This document shows positions 25,696 through 33,617 of a DNA stretch of 47,996 nucleotides, piece after piece. Origin of the DNA: Natronobiforma cellulositropha (GTDB lineage: Archaea > Halobacteriota > Halobacteria > Halobacteriales > Natrialbaceae); NCBI RefSeq assembly GCF_025629245.1, contig NZ_JANZXN010000019.1, forward strand, positions 115,271 through 163,266. The letters are read 5' to 3'. The position numbers were made by a program, and so were the translations under genes. The notes beneath the pieces were generated by a model, which searched no databases, was not told where the DNA came from, and was given only the letters and a program-made list of their open reading frames with translations. Positions within the stretch are counted from its first letter, which is position 1, and the number at the start of each line of letters is the position of its first letter.

Positions 25696-26769
25696 ATGGA
25701 CAGGATCGGCGTCGTCGTCAACCCGATCGCCGGAATGGGCGGGCGAGTCGGACTGAAGGGAACCGACGGGAAACTCGAGGAGGCACGCCAGCGCGGGGCG
25801 ACGCCACGAGCGCCGGGGCGAGCACGCGAGGCGCTCGAGTCGCTGGCCCGTCGACGCCCCGACCTCGAGGTGTACGTTGCGGGGGGCGTGATGGGTGAAG
25901 ACGCCGCGCGGGCGGCGGGGTTCGAGCCGACGGTCGTCTACGAACCCGACGACGGGAACGAGACGAGCGCCGAAGACACGCGAGAGACCGTCCGTCGGTT
26001 GCTCGAGTACGACGTCGACCTCGTGGTGTTCACCGGCGGCGACGGCACCGCCGTCGACGTCGCCGAGACGCTCGAGGAGGCGGACGTGGAGACGCCGATG
26101 CTCGGCGTGCCCGCGGGCGTCAAAGTCTACTCGTCGGTGTTCGCAGTGACGCCGACAGAGGCGGGTCGGATCGCCGCCGAGTTCGAGCGCGTCGAGGGCC
26201 GCGAGGTCAACGACATCGACGAGGACGCCTACCGCCAGGGCGAGGTCCGAGCGGAGTTGCGAGCGCTCGCCCGCGTTCCCGTCGCGCCGACGCTCCAGTC
26301 GAGTAAGCAACTCGCGAGCGGGAGCGTCGAGGCGCTCGCCCGCGGCTTCGCGAGCGAGATCGAAGCGGGAACGACCTACGTCTTCGGTCCCGGGAGTACC
26401 GTCGGCGAGATCGAAGCCGAACTCGGTATCGACGCCTCCCCGCTCGGCGTCGACGTCTGGCGCGACGGCGAACTCCTCGCTCGAGACGCCTCCGAAGCCG
26501 AGATCCTCGCCGTGCTCGAGGAACCAGCCGTCGTCGTCGTCTCGCCGATCGGTGGCCAGGGGTTCGTCTTCGGGCGGGGCAACCACCAGCTCTCACCGGC
26601 CGTCCTCGAGCGCGTGCGCGAGATCGAAATCGTCGCCTCGGAGGCGAAACTCGACGGTCTCGACGCGCTCCGGGTCGATACGGACGACGAGGAGACGAAC
26701 GAGGCGCTCCGTGGGTGGACGCGGGTTCGAACTGGACGGTTCACCACGCGATTGGTTACCATTGTGTAG
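25696..26769 (+). CDS. ATP-NAD kinase family protein
   Basis: A 357-residue member of the ATP-NAD kinase/AcoX family. It opens with IGVVVNPIAGMGGRVGLKGTDG, the family's N-terminal signature, and has the nucleotide-binding motif FTGGDGTAVDVAETL at about residues 112-126, followed by LGVPAGVKVYSS. The C-terminal part contains SPIGGQGFVFGRGNHQLSP, another conserved block. Known relatives are proven NAD kinases in some cases and uncharacterised in others, so NAD phosphorylation is likely but unproven. ATG 25696 begins directly with the conserved strand; a longer open frame upstream is antisense to the small membrane gene. The next gene follows after 92 nt with its own promoter-like sequences. Confidence 0.85.
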   Translation: MDRIGVVVNPIAGMGGRVGLKGTDGKLEEARQRGATPRAPGRAREALESLARRRPDLEVYVAGGVMGEDAARAAGFEPTVVYEPDDGNETSAEDTRETVRRLLEYDVDLVVFTGGDGTAVDVAETLEEADVETPMLGVPAGVKVYSSVFAVTPTEAGRIAAEFERVEGREVNDIDEDAYRQGEVRAELRALARVPVAPTLQSSKQLASGSVEALARGFASEIEAGTTYVFGPGSTVGEIEAELGIDASPLGVDVWRDGELLARDASEAEILAVLEEPAVVVVSPIGGQGFVFGRGNHQLSPAVLERVREIEIVASEAKLDGLDALRVDTDDEETNEALRGWTRVRTGRFTTRLVTIV

Positions 26770-26808
26770 ATCGCGAACTGTCACCTAGTCGTATTACGAC
26801 AGCAGTCC

Positions 26809-26836
26809 AGATTAATGGGCATATAGTCAAGATTAA
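26809..26836 (+). promoter_or_regulatory. Promoter with direct repeat before the PhoU-type regulator
   Basis: AGATTAA occurs twice (26809-26815 and 26830-26836), 21 nt apart or two helical turns, flanking a TATA-like GCATATAG (26819-26826). The start codon at 26862 is 36 nt beyond the box. The spacing suits a dimeric regulator binding around the box; autoregulation is a possibility. Confidence 0.35.
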
Positions 26837-26861
26837 GGTGACTCCAATCCTACGGCTGGTT

Positions 26862-27893
26862 ATGGAAACGCGGAAAGTACAGCGACTCGGTCCGTCGACG
26901 CTCGCGATGACGTTGCCCGCCGAGTGGGCATCGGCACAGGGCGTCGAGAAGGGGGACGAGGTTTCGATTCGGATGAGCGGGAAGGGGACGCTGACGGTGA
27001 TGCCGGAGTCGGCGAGTTCGGAGGAGACGGAGGCGATTATTCACGCCGACGATCTGGATGCCGATGCCGTCGAGCGCGCAATCGTCGCTCAGTACGTCCT
27101 GGGCCGGCGCGTGATCCGCATCGAGACCGACGACGGCGCACTCAGTTCCGATCACATCAACGCCGTCTACAGCGCCGAAACGCAACTGATGGGTCTCGGC
27201 GTCATCGAGGAGACCCCCGAGAGCATCTCCATTCGCTGTTCGGTCGACCCCGAGGACTTCACCCTCGACAACCTGCTAGAGCGACTCGAGCGAACCGGCC
27301 GGACCATGCGCGGGGAGGCGATCAAGGCGCTCGCTCACGGCAACCCGGACCTCGCACAGCGGGCGTTGAACCGCGAACGCCAGGCGAACAAGATCTTCGT
27401 CCTCCTGCTCCGGCTGATCTTCACCGCGTACCAGAACCCGAACCTCGCTCGAGCGGTCGGTCTCGACACCGGCTTTCCGCTCATCGGCTACCGGTCGATC
27501 TCGAAGAACCTCGAGCTGACGGCGGACAACGCCGAAGACATCGCCGACATCGTGATGGAGACCGACGGCCACACGCTCGACGTCGACAACTCGGTCATGC
27601 GCGAGATTCGCGAGCTGACCGACGAGGTCGACGAGATCACCTCGCTCGCGGTCGAAGCCGCCGTCGAGCGTGATTACGACCTGACGATTACGGTGCGACG
27701 GATGTTCCACGAGATCAGCAACCGCGAACGTGAGATCCTCTCGAGCCTCCCGGAGATGGACAACGAGAGCCTCCTTCAGGTCCGTGAAGTGCTCGTCAGC
27801 CTCGAGCAGACGGCAGGCTACGCCATGCGAAACGCCGAAATCGCGGCGAACCTCGCGCTCAACGAAGAGTCCGAGCACATGACGATCAACTGA
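26862..27893 (+). CDS. AbrB-PhoU fusion regulator
   Basis: A 343-residue protein that opens with a SpoVT/AbrB-type swapped-hairpin DNA-binding domain (residues 1-45: RKVQRLGPSTLAMTLPAEWA, then GDEVSIRMSGKGTLTV). The remainder is helical and matches the PhoU fold in two halves (about 130-225 and 235-330), with acidic residues suited to metal binding (LTADNAEDIADIVMETD). This architecture is widespread in haloarchaea and is annotated as phosphate uptake regulator PhoU; here no pst transporter genes are adjacent, so the link to phosphate is by family only. ATG 26862 starts directly with the AbrB domain. A repeat-flanked promoter lies just upstream. Confidence 0.88.
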   Translation: METRKVQRLGPSTLAMTLPAEWASAQGVEKGDEVSIRMSGKGTLTVMPESASSEETEAIIHADDLDADAVERAIVAQYVLGRRVIRIETDDGALSSDHINAVYSAETQLMGLGVIEETPESISIRCSVDPEDFTLDNLLERLERTGRTMRGEAIKALAHGNPDLAQRALNRERQANKIFVLLLRLIFTAYQNPNLARAVGLDTGFPLIGYRSISKNLELTADNAEDIADIVMETDGHTLDVDNSVMREIRELTDEVDEITSLAVEAAVERDYDLTITVRRMFHEISNREREILSSLPEMDNESLLQVREVLVSLEQTAGYAMRNAEIAANLALNEESEHMTIN

Positions 27894-27952
27894 TCGCCGA
27901 CTGGTTGACATCCTCCACACGACTACCGTCGCGGGATTCCACTCGATGTGTG

Positions 27953-29203
27953 TCAGTGACGCCCGCCGTCGCTCGAGAGGGGCAGGCCGGAGAGGAGACC
28001 GCCGTCGGTGGAATCGTCCCCATCGGAGCCGTCCGCCTCAGAGCCGTCACTCGAGTTCTCCACCTCTGAGTCGCCAGCGGCCCGTTCGCCTCCGTCTCCA
28101 TCGGAGCCGGTATCTGAGTCGTCACTCGAGTCCTCCGCCTCCGAGTCGCCAGCGGCCCGTTCGCCTCCGTCCCCATCGGAGTCGTCCGCTCCCCGCTCGC
28201 TTCCGTCCCCCTCGTTCGTCGCCCGCTCGGTGCCGTCGTCCGGTTCGTCGTCGGTCCCCAGAATGTCGGTCTCGATCGTCTCCTCGTAAGTGAGTGCCTC
28301 GAGCGGGAGGCTGATCGTCGTGCCGAGTACCCGAACGCGGGCGTCGAACTCGATGCGGAGGTCGGTCACCTCGCCGTTTTGGAGGTGGGAGACCCACCAG
28401 TCGTCGAGGTGGCCGTTGACGATCCGCGTCGTCGTCTCGACGGTCGTGGTTCGCCCGGCGCGCAGGAGGTACTCGCGGGCGCTCTCGCCGTCGCCGACGA
28501 CGACGTCGTTCATCGAAATCTCGTAGCCGAGTCTGGTGATCGGGACGTCGTAGGCCTGTGGGTTGTACAGGTCGAAGCGGAGATCGAGTTCGGTGTGACG
28601 GTCGTCGACGCCGCTCCAGTTCGCCCGCGTCCGCTCGACGTAGAGCAGCGGATCGCTGACGAGGGGGCTGTTCGCGTCGATCGGACGGCGTTCGTCGGAG
28701 TCGAACGACGAGACGAGGTCGGTCTCGACTGGCTGGGTGTTCGAGACGCGCGTCGCCCGCCCGAGCGCGCCGCTCGAGATTTCGGCCTCGACGACCGCCT
28801 CGCTGACCTCGCCACGTTCGATGTGCGTGACCCACCAGTCCGGGATCCGGTCGTTCGCCATCCAGGTGGTGAGCGTCTCACTCGAGGTGCCGGGCTCGAG
28901 GGCGAGCGAGTCGGTCCGGCCCTCGGCGAGCGGGACCCCGTTCATCGAGACGGTGTAGGTCGCCGCGAGGTCGACACTCGAGAGACCGACCGGGTTCGGG
29001 TTGGTGACCGTCAGGTGGGTGACGATCTCGGTCCGCTCGTCGGTGACCTCGCCGAACTCGTTGTCGACGCGCTCGAGTGCAGGGAGTCCGATCAGACCCG
29101 TCGCGAAGGCCCCGCCGGCCAGTGCGCCGAGTGAGAGTGTGATAGTCGAGACGATCCGGACGAGACTACCGAGGAAGACCCGTCTGACGACGCGTGGGCT
29201 CAT
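27953..29203 (-). CDS. LEA14-like (WHy domain) protein with acidic repeat tail
   Basis: A 416-residue protein with an N-terminal membrane segment or uncleaved signal (about 12-40, LVRIVSTITLSLGALAGGAFATGLIGL). Two LEA type 2/WHy domains follow (about 55-160 and 190-310). Each has an NPNPVG or NPQAYD turn, the SMNGV/SMNDV strand and a DWWVTHIERGEV or DWWVSHLQNGEV segment, so the second arose by duplication. The last 100 residues are a Gly/Asp/Glu/Ser-rich tail with a 25-residue period (GDGGERAAGDSE twice), a likely disordered halophilic linker. WHy proteins in plants are linked to desiccation stress; the haloarchaeal role is unknown. The ATG at 29203 is divergent from the next small gene with 119 nt between. 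Confidence 0.78.
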   Translation of the reverse strand: MSPRVVRRVFLGSLVRIVSTITLSLGALAGGAFATGLIGLPALERVDNEFGEVTDERTEIVTHLTVTNPNPVGLSSVDLAATYTVSMNGVPLAEGRTDSLALEPGTSSETLTTWMANDRIPDWWVTHIERGEVSEAVVEAEISSGALGRATRVSNTQPVETDLVSSFDSDERRPIDANSPLVSDPLLYVERTRANWSGVDDRHTELDLRFDLYNPQAYDVPITRLGYEISMNDVVVGDGESAREYLLRAGRTTTVETTTRIVNGHLDDWWVSHLQNGEVTDLRIEFDARVRVLGTTISLPLEALTYEETIETDILGTDDEPDDGTERATNEGDGSERGADDSDGDGGERAAGDSEAEDSSDDSDTGSDGDGGERAAGDSEVENSSDGSEADGSDGDDSTDGGLLSGLPLSSDGGRH

Positions 29204-29322
29204 GGTTGATCAGCGTAGCGCTAGTGACGCAGAACGTATATGCTTCGTGGGTGTCGCGGTGTCACGTTCGTCGGAGGTCGAGAATGGGTGCGCTTAAGGG
29301 ACCCGCACGAGAACGGCGGCGT

Positions 29323-29511
29323 ATGGCTGCACCAACGGAATCGACGACGGACAAGGGTGTGGGACTCGCGATGGTACTCGGAGCGATCGCTGTACTCGGT
29401 GCGTTCGGGATGGCCGCCGCCGCTCCGGCCGCGGAAGCCGGCTGGGCGTTCGCCGTCGCGATCACGTTCGCCGTACTGGCCGTCGTCGGCATTCACGTCT
29501 ACGCAGAGTGA
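29323..29511 (+). CDS. Small two-helix membrane protein (62 aa)
   Basis: A 62-residue hydrophobic protein: a polar N-terminus (MAAPTESTTDKG), a helix VGLAMVLGAIAVLGAFGMAA, then a second helix WAFAVAITFAVLAVVGIHV and a short end. Two-helix proteins of this size and sequence style are common and uncharacterised in haloarchaea. The start codon matches the ATG at 29323; an in-frame ATG upstream (29284) would add a less plausible basic segment. The stop codon lies inside the first copy of a perfect 14-bp tandem duplication (29498-29525). Role unknown. Confidence 0.68.
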   Translation: MAAPTESTTDKGVGLAMVLGAIAVLGAFGMAAAAPAAEAGWAFAVAITFAVLAVVGIHVYAE

Positions 29512-29525
29512 TCTACGCAGAGTGA
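29498..29525 (+). repeat. Perfect 14-bp tandem duplication across a stop codon
   Basis: TCTACGCAGAGTGA occurs twice without spacer (29498-29511, 29512-29525). The first copy carries the stop codon of the small membrane protein. A partial third copy, GATCTACGCAGA, lies at 29814-29825 right after the next gene. Confidence 0.9.
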
Positions 29526-29586
29526 TCGCCTGGAGAGAGCGTCTAGAACAGTTAAGGCCGAGAAGGTCTAAGTAGAGGGCACGACG

Positions 29587-29811
29587 ATGAGCGACTACTC
29601 TGACGAAGAGCAGCGGATTCTCTCGTACCTCCGCGAGAGCGCAGCCCGGGGTGAACAGTACTTTCGGGCGAAGAAGATCGCGGACGCGATCGGTCTCTCG
29701 TCGAAACAGGTCGGTGCGAGACTTCCCCACCTCGCGGAGAAATCGGACGAGGTCGACATCGAGAAGTGGGGTCGTGCCCGGTCGACGACGTGGCGCGTGA
29801 CGGTGAGCTGA
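29587..29811 (+). CDS. Small winged-helix-like protein (74 aa)
   Basis: A 74-residue protein with the layout of a small winged helix: helix 1 (EEQRILSYLRESAARG), helix 2 and recognition helix (AKKIADAIGLSSKQVGARLPHL), then a short two-strand wing (VDIEKWGRARSTTWRVTV). It is a distinctive haloarchaeal family of single-domain proteins, possibly regulators or DNA-binding adaptors. The start codon at 29587 begins directly with MSDYSDEEQ. A TTAAGGC element lies about 35 nt upstream. The target is not known. Confidence 0.75.
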   Translation: MSDYSDEEQRILSYLRESAARGEQYFRAKKIADAIGLSSKQVGARLPHLAEKSDEVDIEKWGRARSTTWRVTVS

Positions 29812-29839
29812 CCGATCTACGCAGACGACGATTTCACCG

Positions 29840-29848
29840 TCTTTTTAC
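29840..29848 (+). promoter_or_regulatory. TATA-like element of the SRPBCC-nitrilase operon
   Basis: TCTTTTTAC lies about 25-32 nt before the ATG at 29872, supporting a leaderless start and a two-gene transcript. Confidence 0.5.
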
Positions 29849-29871
29849 CGCTGAGACCCGCACCTACTGCC

Positions 29872-30306
29872 ATGACCGTTCGGGTCGAGCGTACGTTCGA
29901 AGTTACCGCCTCACCGGAGCACGTCTGGGCGTTCATCGCAGATCCGACCCGACGGGCCGAGTCCATCAGCGTCGTCAGCGACTTCGACGTCGACGACCCA
30001 GCGGGACACCGCGCGACCTGGCACGTCGACTTGCCGATTCCGTTCGTCCGAAAGACCATCACCGTCGAGACCGAGGACGTGATTCGAACGCCACCCGAGT
30101 ACGTCGAGTTCGTCGGGAAGTCGAAGGTCATGCGCGTCGTCGGCGAACACCGGATCGTCCCCACCGAGACCGGCTCGAAACTCGAGAACACGTTCGTCGT
30201 CGACGGACGCGTCCCGGGGGTCGAGACCTTCTTCAAACGCAACTTAGACGGCGAACTCGAGAACCTCCGGCGCGGACTCGAGCGCTACCTCGAAGCCGAG
30301 CGATGA
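29872..30306 (+). CDS. SRPBCC-fold (CoxG-like) protein
   Basis: A 144-residue SRPBCC-superfamily protein. It starts with VRVERTFEVTASPEHVWAFI and DPTRRAESI, and continues as alternating strands (WHVDLPIPFVRKTITVETED, EFVGKSKVMRVVGEHRIV) before the long C-terminal helix (VETFFKRNLDGELENLRRGLERYLE). Relatives include CoxG and polyketide-cyclase-like proteins that bind hydrophobic ligands. Its stop overlaps the start of the downstream carbon-nitrogen hydrolase in an ATGA arrangement, so the two proteins are made together, and a shared small-molecule substrate is plausible but unproven. The promoter-like box directly upstream supports the start. Confidence 0.82.
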   Translation: MTVRVERTFEVTASPEHVWAFIADPTRRAESISVVSDFDVDDPAGHRATWHVDLPIPFVRKTITVETEDVIRTPPEYVEFVGKSKVMRVVGEHRIVPTETGSKLENTFVVDGRVPGVETFFKRNLDGELENLRRGLERYLEAER

Positions 30307-31130
30307 CCGAGAGCGACGGAGCGTCGACGCTCACGCTCGGACTCGCCCAGCTCGAGGTCGTCGCCGGTGACGTTGCGGGGAACCTCGAGCGTGCGCTCGA
30401 AGCGATCGAACGCGCCGGTAGCCGTGGCGTCGACCTGCTCGCGCTCCCGGAACTGTTCACCGTCGGCTACTTCGCCTTCGACCTGTACGCGCGGTCTGCA
30501 GAGGGACTCGAGGGACCGACGCTCGAGCACCTCGCCGGGGCGGCGGCCGAACACGGCGTGGCCGTCCTCGCGGGGACCGTCGTCGAGGACCTCGCGGAGA
30601 CGGCGGGTGAGACGCCCGCCGAGACGGGACTCGCGAACACCGCGGTACTGTTCGACGCCGACGGGAACCGGCGTCTCGTCTACCGCAAACACCACCTCTT
30701 CGGGTACGACTCGGCCGAGAGCGAGCGACTGGTCCCGGGCGAACGCGTCGCGGTCGCCGAACTCGGCGGCTTCACCGTGGGCGTGACCACCTGTTACGAC
30801 CTGCGGTTTCCGGCGCTCTACCGGCGACTCGTCGACGCGGGCGCGACGCTCGCCCTCGTCCCGAGCGCGTGGCCGTACCCGCGAGTCGAACACTGGGAGA
30901 CGCTCTCGCGGGCGCGAGCCATCGAGAACCAGTGCTACGTGGCGACGATCAACGGCTCGGGGACGATGGGCGAGACGACGCTGCTCGGGCGCTCGAGCGT
31001 CTACGATCCGTGGGGCGTGACGGTCGCCTCGAGCGGCGACGAACCGGCGTTCGTCACCGCAACGATCGATCCGGGCCGGGTCGAGCGCGTTCGAGAGACG
31101 TTTCCCGCACTGCGCGACCGCCGAGAGTGA
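30303..31130 (+). CDS. Carbon-nitrogen hydrolase (nitrilase superfamily)
   Basis: A 275-residue hydrolase of the nitrilase superfamily. The catalytic triad is visible: Glu in LLALPELFTVGYF (about 49), Lys in LVYRKHHLFGYD (about 127), and Cys in VTTCYDLRFPALYR (about 163). The superfamily hydrolyses amides, ureides or nitriles; branch-level motifs resemble amidases more than true nitrilases, so an omega-amidase or N-carbamoyl-amide type role is likely, with substrate open. It overlaps the upstream SRPBCC gene by 4 nt and is probably cotranscribed with it. Length and start (MTESDGASTLTLGLAQLE) are normal for the family. Confidence 0.9.
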   Translation: MTESDGASTLTLGLAQLEVVAGDVAGNLERALEAIERAGSRGVDLLALPELFTVGYFAFDLYARSAEGLEGPTLEHLAGAAAEHGVAVLAGTVVEDLAETAGETPAETGLANTAVLFDADGNRRLVYRKHHLFGYDSAESERLVPGERVAVAELGGFTVGVTTCYDLRFPALYRRLVDAGATLALVPSAWPYPRVEHWETLSRARAIENQCYVATINGSGTMGETTLLGRSSVYDPWGVTVASSGDEPAFVTATIDPGRVERVRETFPALRDRRE

Positions 31131-31131
31131 G

Positions 31132-31159
31132 GCGTCACGTGACGCGAGAAACCCGCTGT
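31132..31159 (+). terminator. Possible terminator or palindromic site after the nitrilase gene
   Basis: GCGTCACGTGACGC (31132-31145) is a perfect 14-nt palindrome right after the stop codon at 31130, followed by AAACCCGCTGTCTTTT. It could be a weak terminator hairpin or a symmetric protein-binding site. Otherwise 31131-31366 holds no gene that I can see. Confidence 0.35.
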
Positions 31160-31366
31160 CTTTTAGTAGTTGCCCCCGAATGAGTAGCTGCCGGTACACA
31201 ACGACGCTTTTCACGTCGACACCGGCACTGCGCGTCGCTCCGGCCCGTCGCTGCTCGTCTCCCGGGAACGAGCGGACGTCCGCTCTCTTCGCCACACCTT
31301 TCGAACGCGCCTCGAGCAAGCGAGTGTCTGGCATCGAACTATCCCTCTCTGCCCACTAGGTAGTGT

Positions 31367-31945
31367 ATGGAACGTGATGCGTACCTCACTCGACGACGAG
31401 CGCTGCATATCGCCGCCGCGACGGGTGTCTCGGTAGCACTCGCCGGATGTGGAGGACCAGCGGAGGAAGACGACGCGGCCGACGACCCCGCCCCGGCGGA
31501 AGAAGACGACGAGACGGAAGAAGAGGACGAGACTGAAGCGGAAGACGACGAGACCGAAGCAGAAGACGACGAGGCTGAAGCGGCTGACGACGCGGACGAC
31601 GAGTGGGAGGACGTCGAAGAGATCGTTCTCGACGGCTACACCCCCGGCTGGGAGGGCGTCGAACCAGCGGCGATCGAAGGCGAGGAGAACCCGACGCTCG
31701 TCCTCTACGAGGGGCGCGAGTACGACGTTACGTGGGAGAACGCCGACGGCGAGCCACACAACATCGAGATCTGGGACGAGAACGACGAGGTCGTCGACGA
31801 CTACCAGACGGAGATCATCGACGAGCAAGGCGAGACCCAGACGCTGACGTTCGAGGCGAGCGAGGAGATGGTCGCCTACGTCTGTGAAGTCCACATCGGG
31901 ACGATGCTCGGCGACCTCGAGATCAGGACCGAAGACGGCGAGTAG
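31367..31945 (+). CDS. Lipid-anchored cupredoxin (halocyanin/azurin-like)
   Basis: A 192-residue exported blue-copper-type protein. The N-terminus carries a Tat-style TRRRALH motif, a hydrophobic stretch and the lipobox LAGC near residue 27, so it is probably a Tat-exported lipoprotein. An extremely acidic linker (about 32-80) follows, made of repeated Glu/Asp/Thr/Ala blocks, also repetitive in DNA (GAAGACGACGAGAC). The cupredoxin domain (about 83-190) has the type 1 copper ligands: His in GEPHNIEIW and Cys-His-Met in VCEVHIGTML. It likely carries electrons at the outer membrane face, to or from respiratory complexes. A TATA-like CGAACTATCC lies about 25-32 nt upstream. The acidic tether is longer than in classical halocyanin. 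Confidence 0.85.
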   Translation: MERDAYLTRRRALHIAAATGVSVALAGCGGPAEEDDAADDPAPAEEDDETEEEDETEAEDDETEAEDDEAEAADDADDEWEDVEEIVLDGYTPGWEGVEPAAIEGEENPTLVLYEGREYDVTWENADGEPHNIEIWDENDEVVDDYQTEIIDEQGETQTLTFEASEEMVAYVCEVHIGTMLGDLEIRTEDGE

Positions 31946-31990
31946 GGTGACGGCTCTCGAGCGGATTCGAGGGACGCAGACGGCGCCCGT

Positions 31991-33550
31991 TCAGTCGCGC
32001 TCTTCGGTGGTCTTGATGTCCGCCGAGAGTCCCTGGGCCATCTCGATCTCGCGGGCGTTGTTGAGCGTCCACGCCGTCCGCTCGGTGACCGCCTCGATCG
32101 CCTCTCGAGCCGAGGGGTAGCCGTTGCCGGACTTCTTGACGCCGCCGAAGGGAAGCTGGACCTCCGCGCCGATACACGGGAGGTTCGCGTAGGCGAGACC
32201 GACCTCGGCGCGGTCTCTGAAGGCGTTGAGCTGCCGGTAGTCCTCGGAGATGATCGCCCCCGCCAGCCCGTAGGGCGTCGCGTTGTGCACCTCGAGTGCG
32301 CGGTCGATGTCGCCACTGTACTCGAGGAGGGCGACGTGCGGGCCGAAACACTCCTCGGTCAGACAGCGCAGGTCGGGATCGTACTCGATCTCGTAGACGA
32401 ACGGGCCGACCCAGTGGCCGTTCTCGAAGCTCCCCTCGCCGCCCGCCGTCGGCAGTTCGTCGGCTCCGAGTTCGAAGCGGTCGACGAGCACCTCGGCCCC
32501 CTCGCGGACGGCCAGTTCGTTGTGTTTGCGTATCTTCTCGACGTGGCTCGCCTCGATCACCGGTCCCATGAAGGTGTCCGGATCGAGCGGGTCGCCGACG
32601 GCGATCGATTCGGCCACCTCGACGAAGCGGGCGCTGAACTCCTCGTAGTGGTCTTCGTGGACGATCAGGCGCTCGCTCGAGACGCAGCGCTGGCCGGTGG
32701 TCTTGAACGAGGACATGACCGCGGCGTCGACGGCGAGGTCGAGGTCGGCGTGTTCGGTGACGACGATGGCGTTCTTCCCGCCCATCTCGCAGGCGGCGAG
32801 CTTTCCGGGTTCGCCGCCGACTTTGCGTCCGATTTCGTGGCCGACCTCCGCAGAGCCGGTGAAGAGGACGGTGTCGACGCGTGGATCTTCGACGATGGTC
32901 GCACCGGCGTCGCCGAAGCCCTGGACCATGTTGAACACCCCCGGTGGAATACCGGCGTCCTCGATCATCTCGGCGATGAGTTGGCCACACCAGGGGGTCT
33001 GTTCGGCGGGCTTCCAGACGACGGTGTTGCCCTCGACGAGCGCGATGGCCATGTGCCAGAAGGGGATGGCGACCGGGAAGTTCCAGGGCGTGATACAGCC
33101 GACGACACCCCGGGGCTTCCGGCGCATGTAGGCGTCCTTGCCCGGAATCTCCGAGGGGACCACGTCGCCGTGGGGGTGACGGGCGTTGCCCGCCGCCCAC
33201 TCGACCATGTGCCAGGCCTCCGTGACGTCGGCTCTCCCCTCGCTGATCTCCTTGCCGCACTCGAGGGTGACCACCTCGCCGAGTTCGTCGTGGCGCTCGC
33301 GCAGTTCGTGGTAGATGTCCCAGAGGAACTCCGCGCGGTCGATGTACGACAGGGCGCGCCACTCCTCGAAGGCCGCCTCGGCCGCAGCGAGTGCGGTGTC
33401 GACCTCGGGTTCGGTCGCTCGAGCGACCGTCGCGAGCGTCTCGCCCGTCGCCGGGTTCTCGCTCTCGAAGGTCTCACCGCGTCCGTCGACCCACTCGCCG
33501 TCGACGTAGTGGCCGAACTCGCGGTCGCCGGCGGTGTGCTGGTGGCTCAT
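31991..33550 (-). CDS. Aldehyde dehydrogenase family protein
   Basis: A 519-residue NAD(P)-dependent aldehyde dehydrogenase. The cofactor and active-site landmarks are clear: TPWNFPVAIPFWHMA with VVWKPAEQTP near 145-180, TGSAEVGHEIGRKVGGE around 240, the general-base Glu in ACEMGGKNAIVV, and the catalytic Cys in TTGQRCVSSERLIVH. The C-terminal EECFGPHVAL and NLPCIGAEVQLPFGG blocks point to the ALDH family and resemble the ALDH7-like branch, so an amino-acid-derived semialdehyde is possible; the substrate is not determinable here. ATG 33550 (MSHQHTAGDREF) was preferred to a longer open frame. Genes on both sides are unrelated, and I see no operon. Confidence 0.93.
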   Translation of the reverse strand: MSHQHTAGDREFGHYVDGEWVDGRGETFESENPATGETLATVARATEPEVDTALAAAEAAFEEWRALSYIDRAEFLWDIYHELRERHDELGEVVTLECGKEISEGRADVTEAWHMVEWAAGNARHPHGDVVPSEIPGKDAYMRRKPRGVVGCITPWNFPVAIPFWHMAIALVEGNTVVWKPAEQTPWCGQLIAEMIEDAGIPPGVFNMVQGFGDAGATIVEDPRVDTVLFTGSAEVGHEIGRKVGGEPGKLAACEMGGKNAIVVTEHADLDLAVDAAVMSSFKTTGQRCVSSERLIVHEDHYEEFSARFVEVAESIAVGDPLDPDTFMGPVIEASHVEKIRKHNELAVREGAEVLVDRFELGADELPTAGGEGSFENGHWVGPFVYEIEYDPDLRCLTEECFGPHVALLEYSGDIDRALEVHNATPYGLAGAIISEDYRQLNAFRDRAEVGLAYANLPCIGAEVQLPFGGVKKSGNGYPSAREAIEAVTERTAWTLNNAREIEMAQGLSADIKTTEERD

Positions 33551-33617
33551 ACCACGGTATTCGGGCGGTGAGAGCAAAAAGACTGGGACGGAAGCGGGGT
33601 CCGGCGACGCGCTCGGG

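Noticed and set aside
26722-26740. Sequence similar to a tRNA T-loop (GGTTCGAA) in the ATP-NAD kinase gene
   Set aside because: It lies within a clear coding frame and the rest of the cloverleaf is absent.
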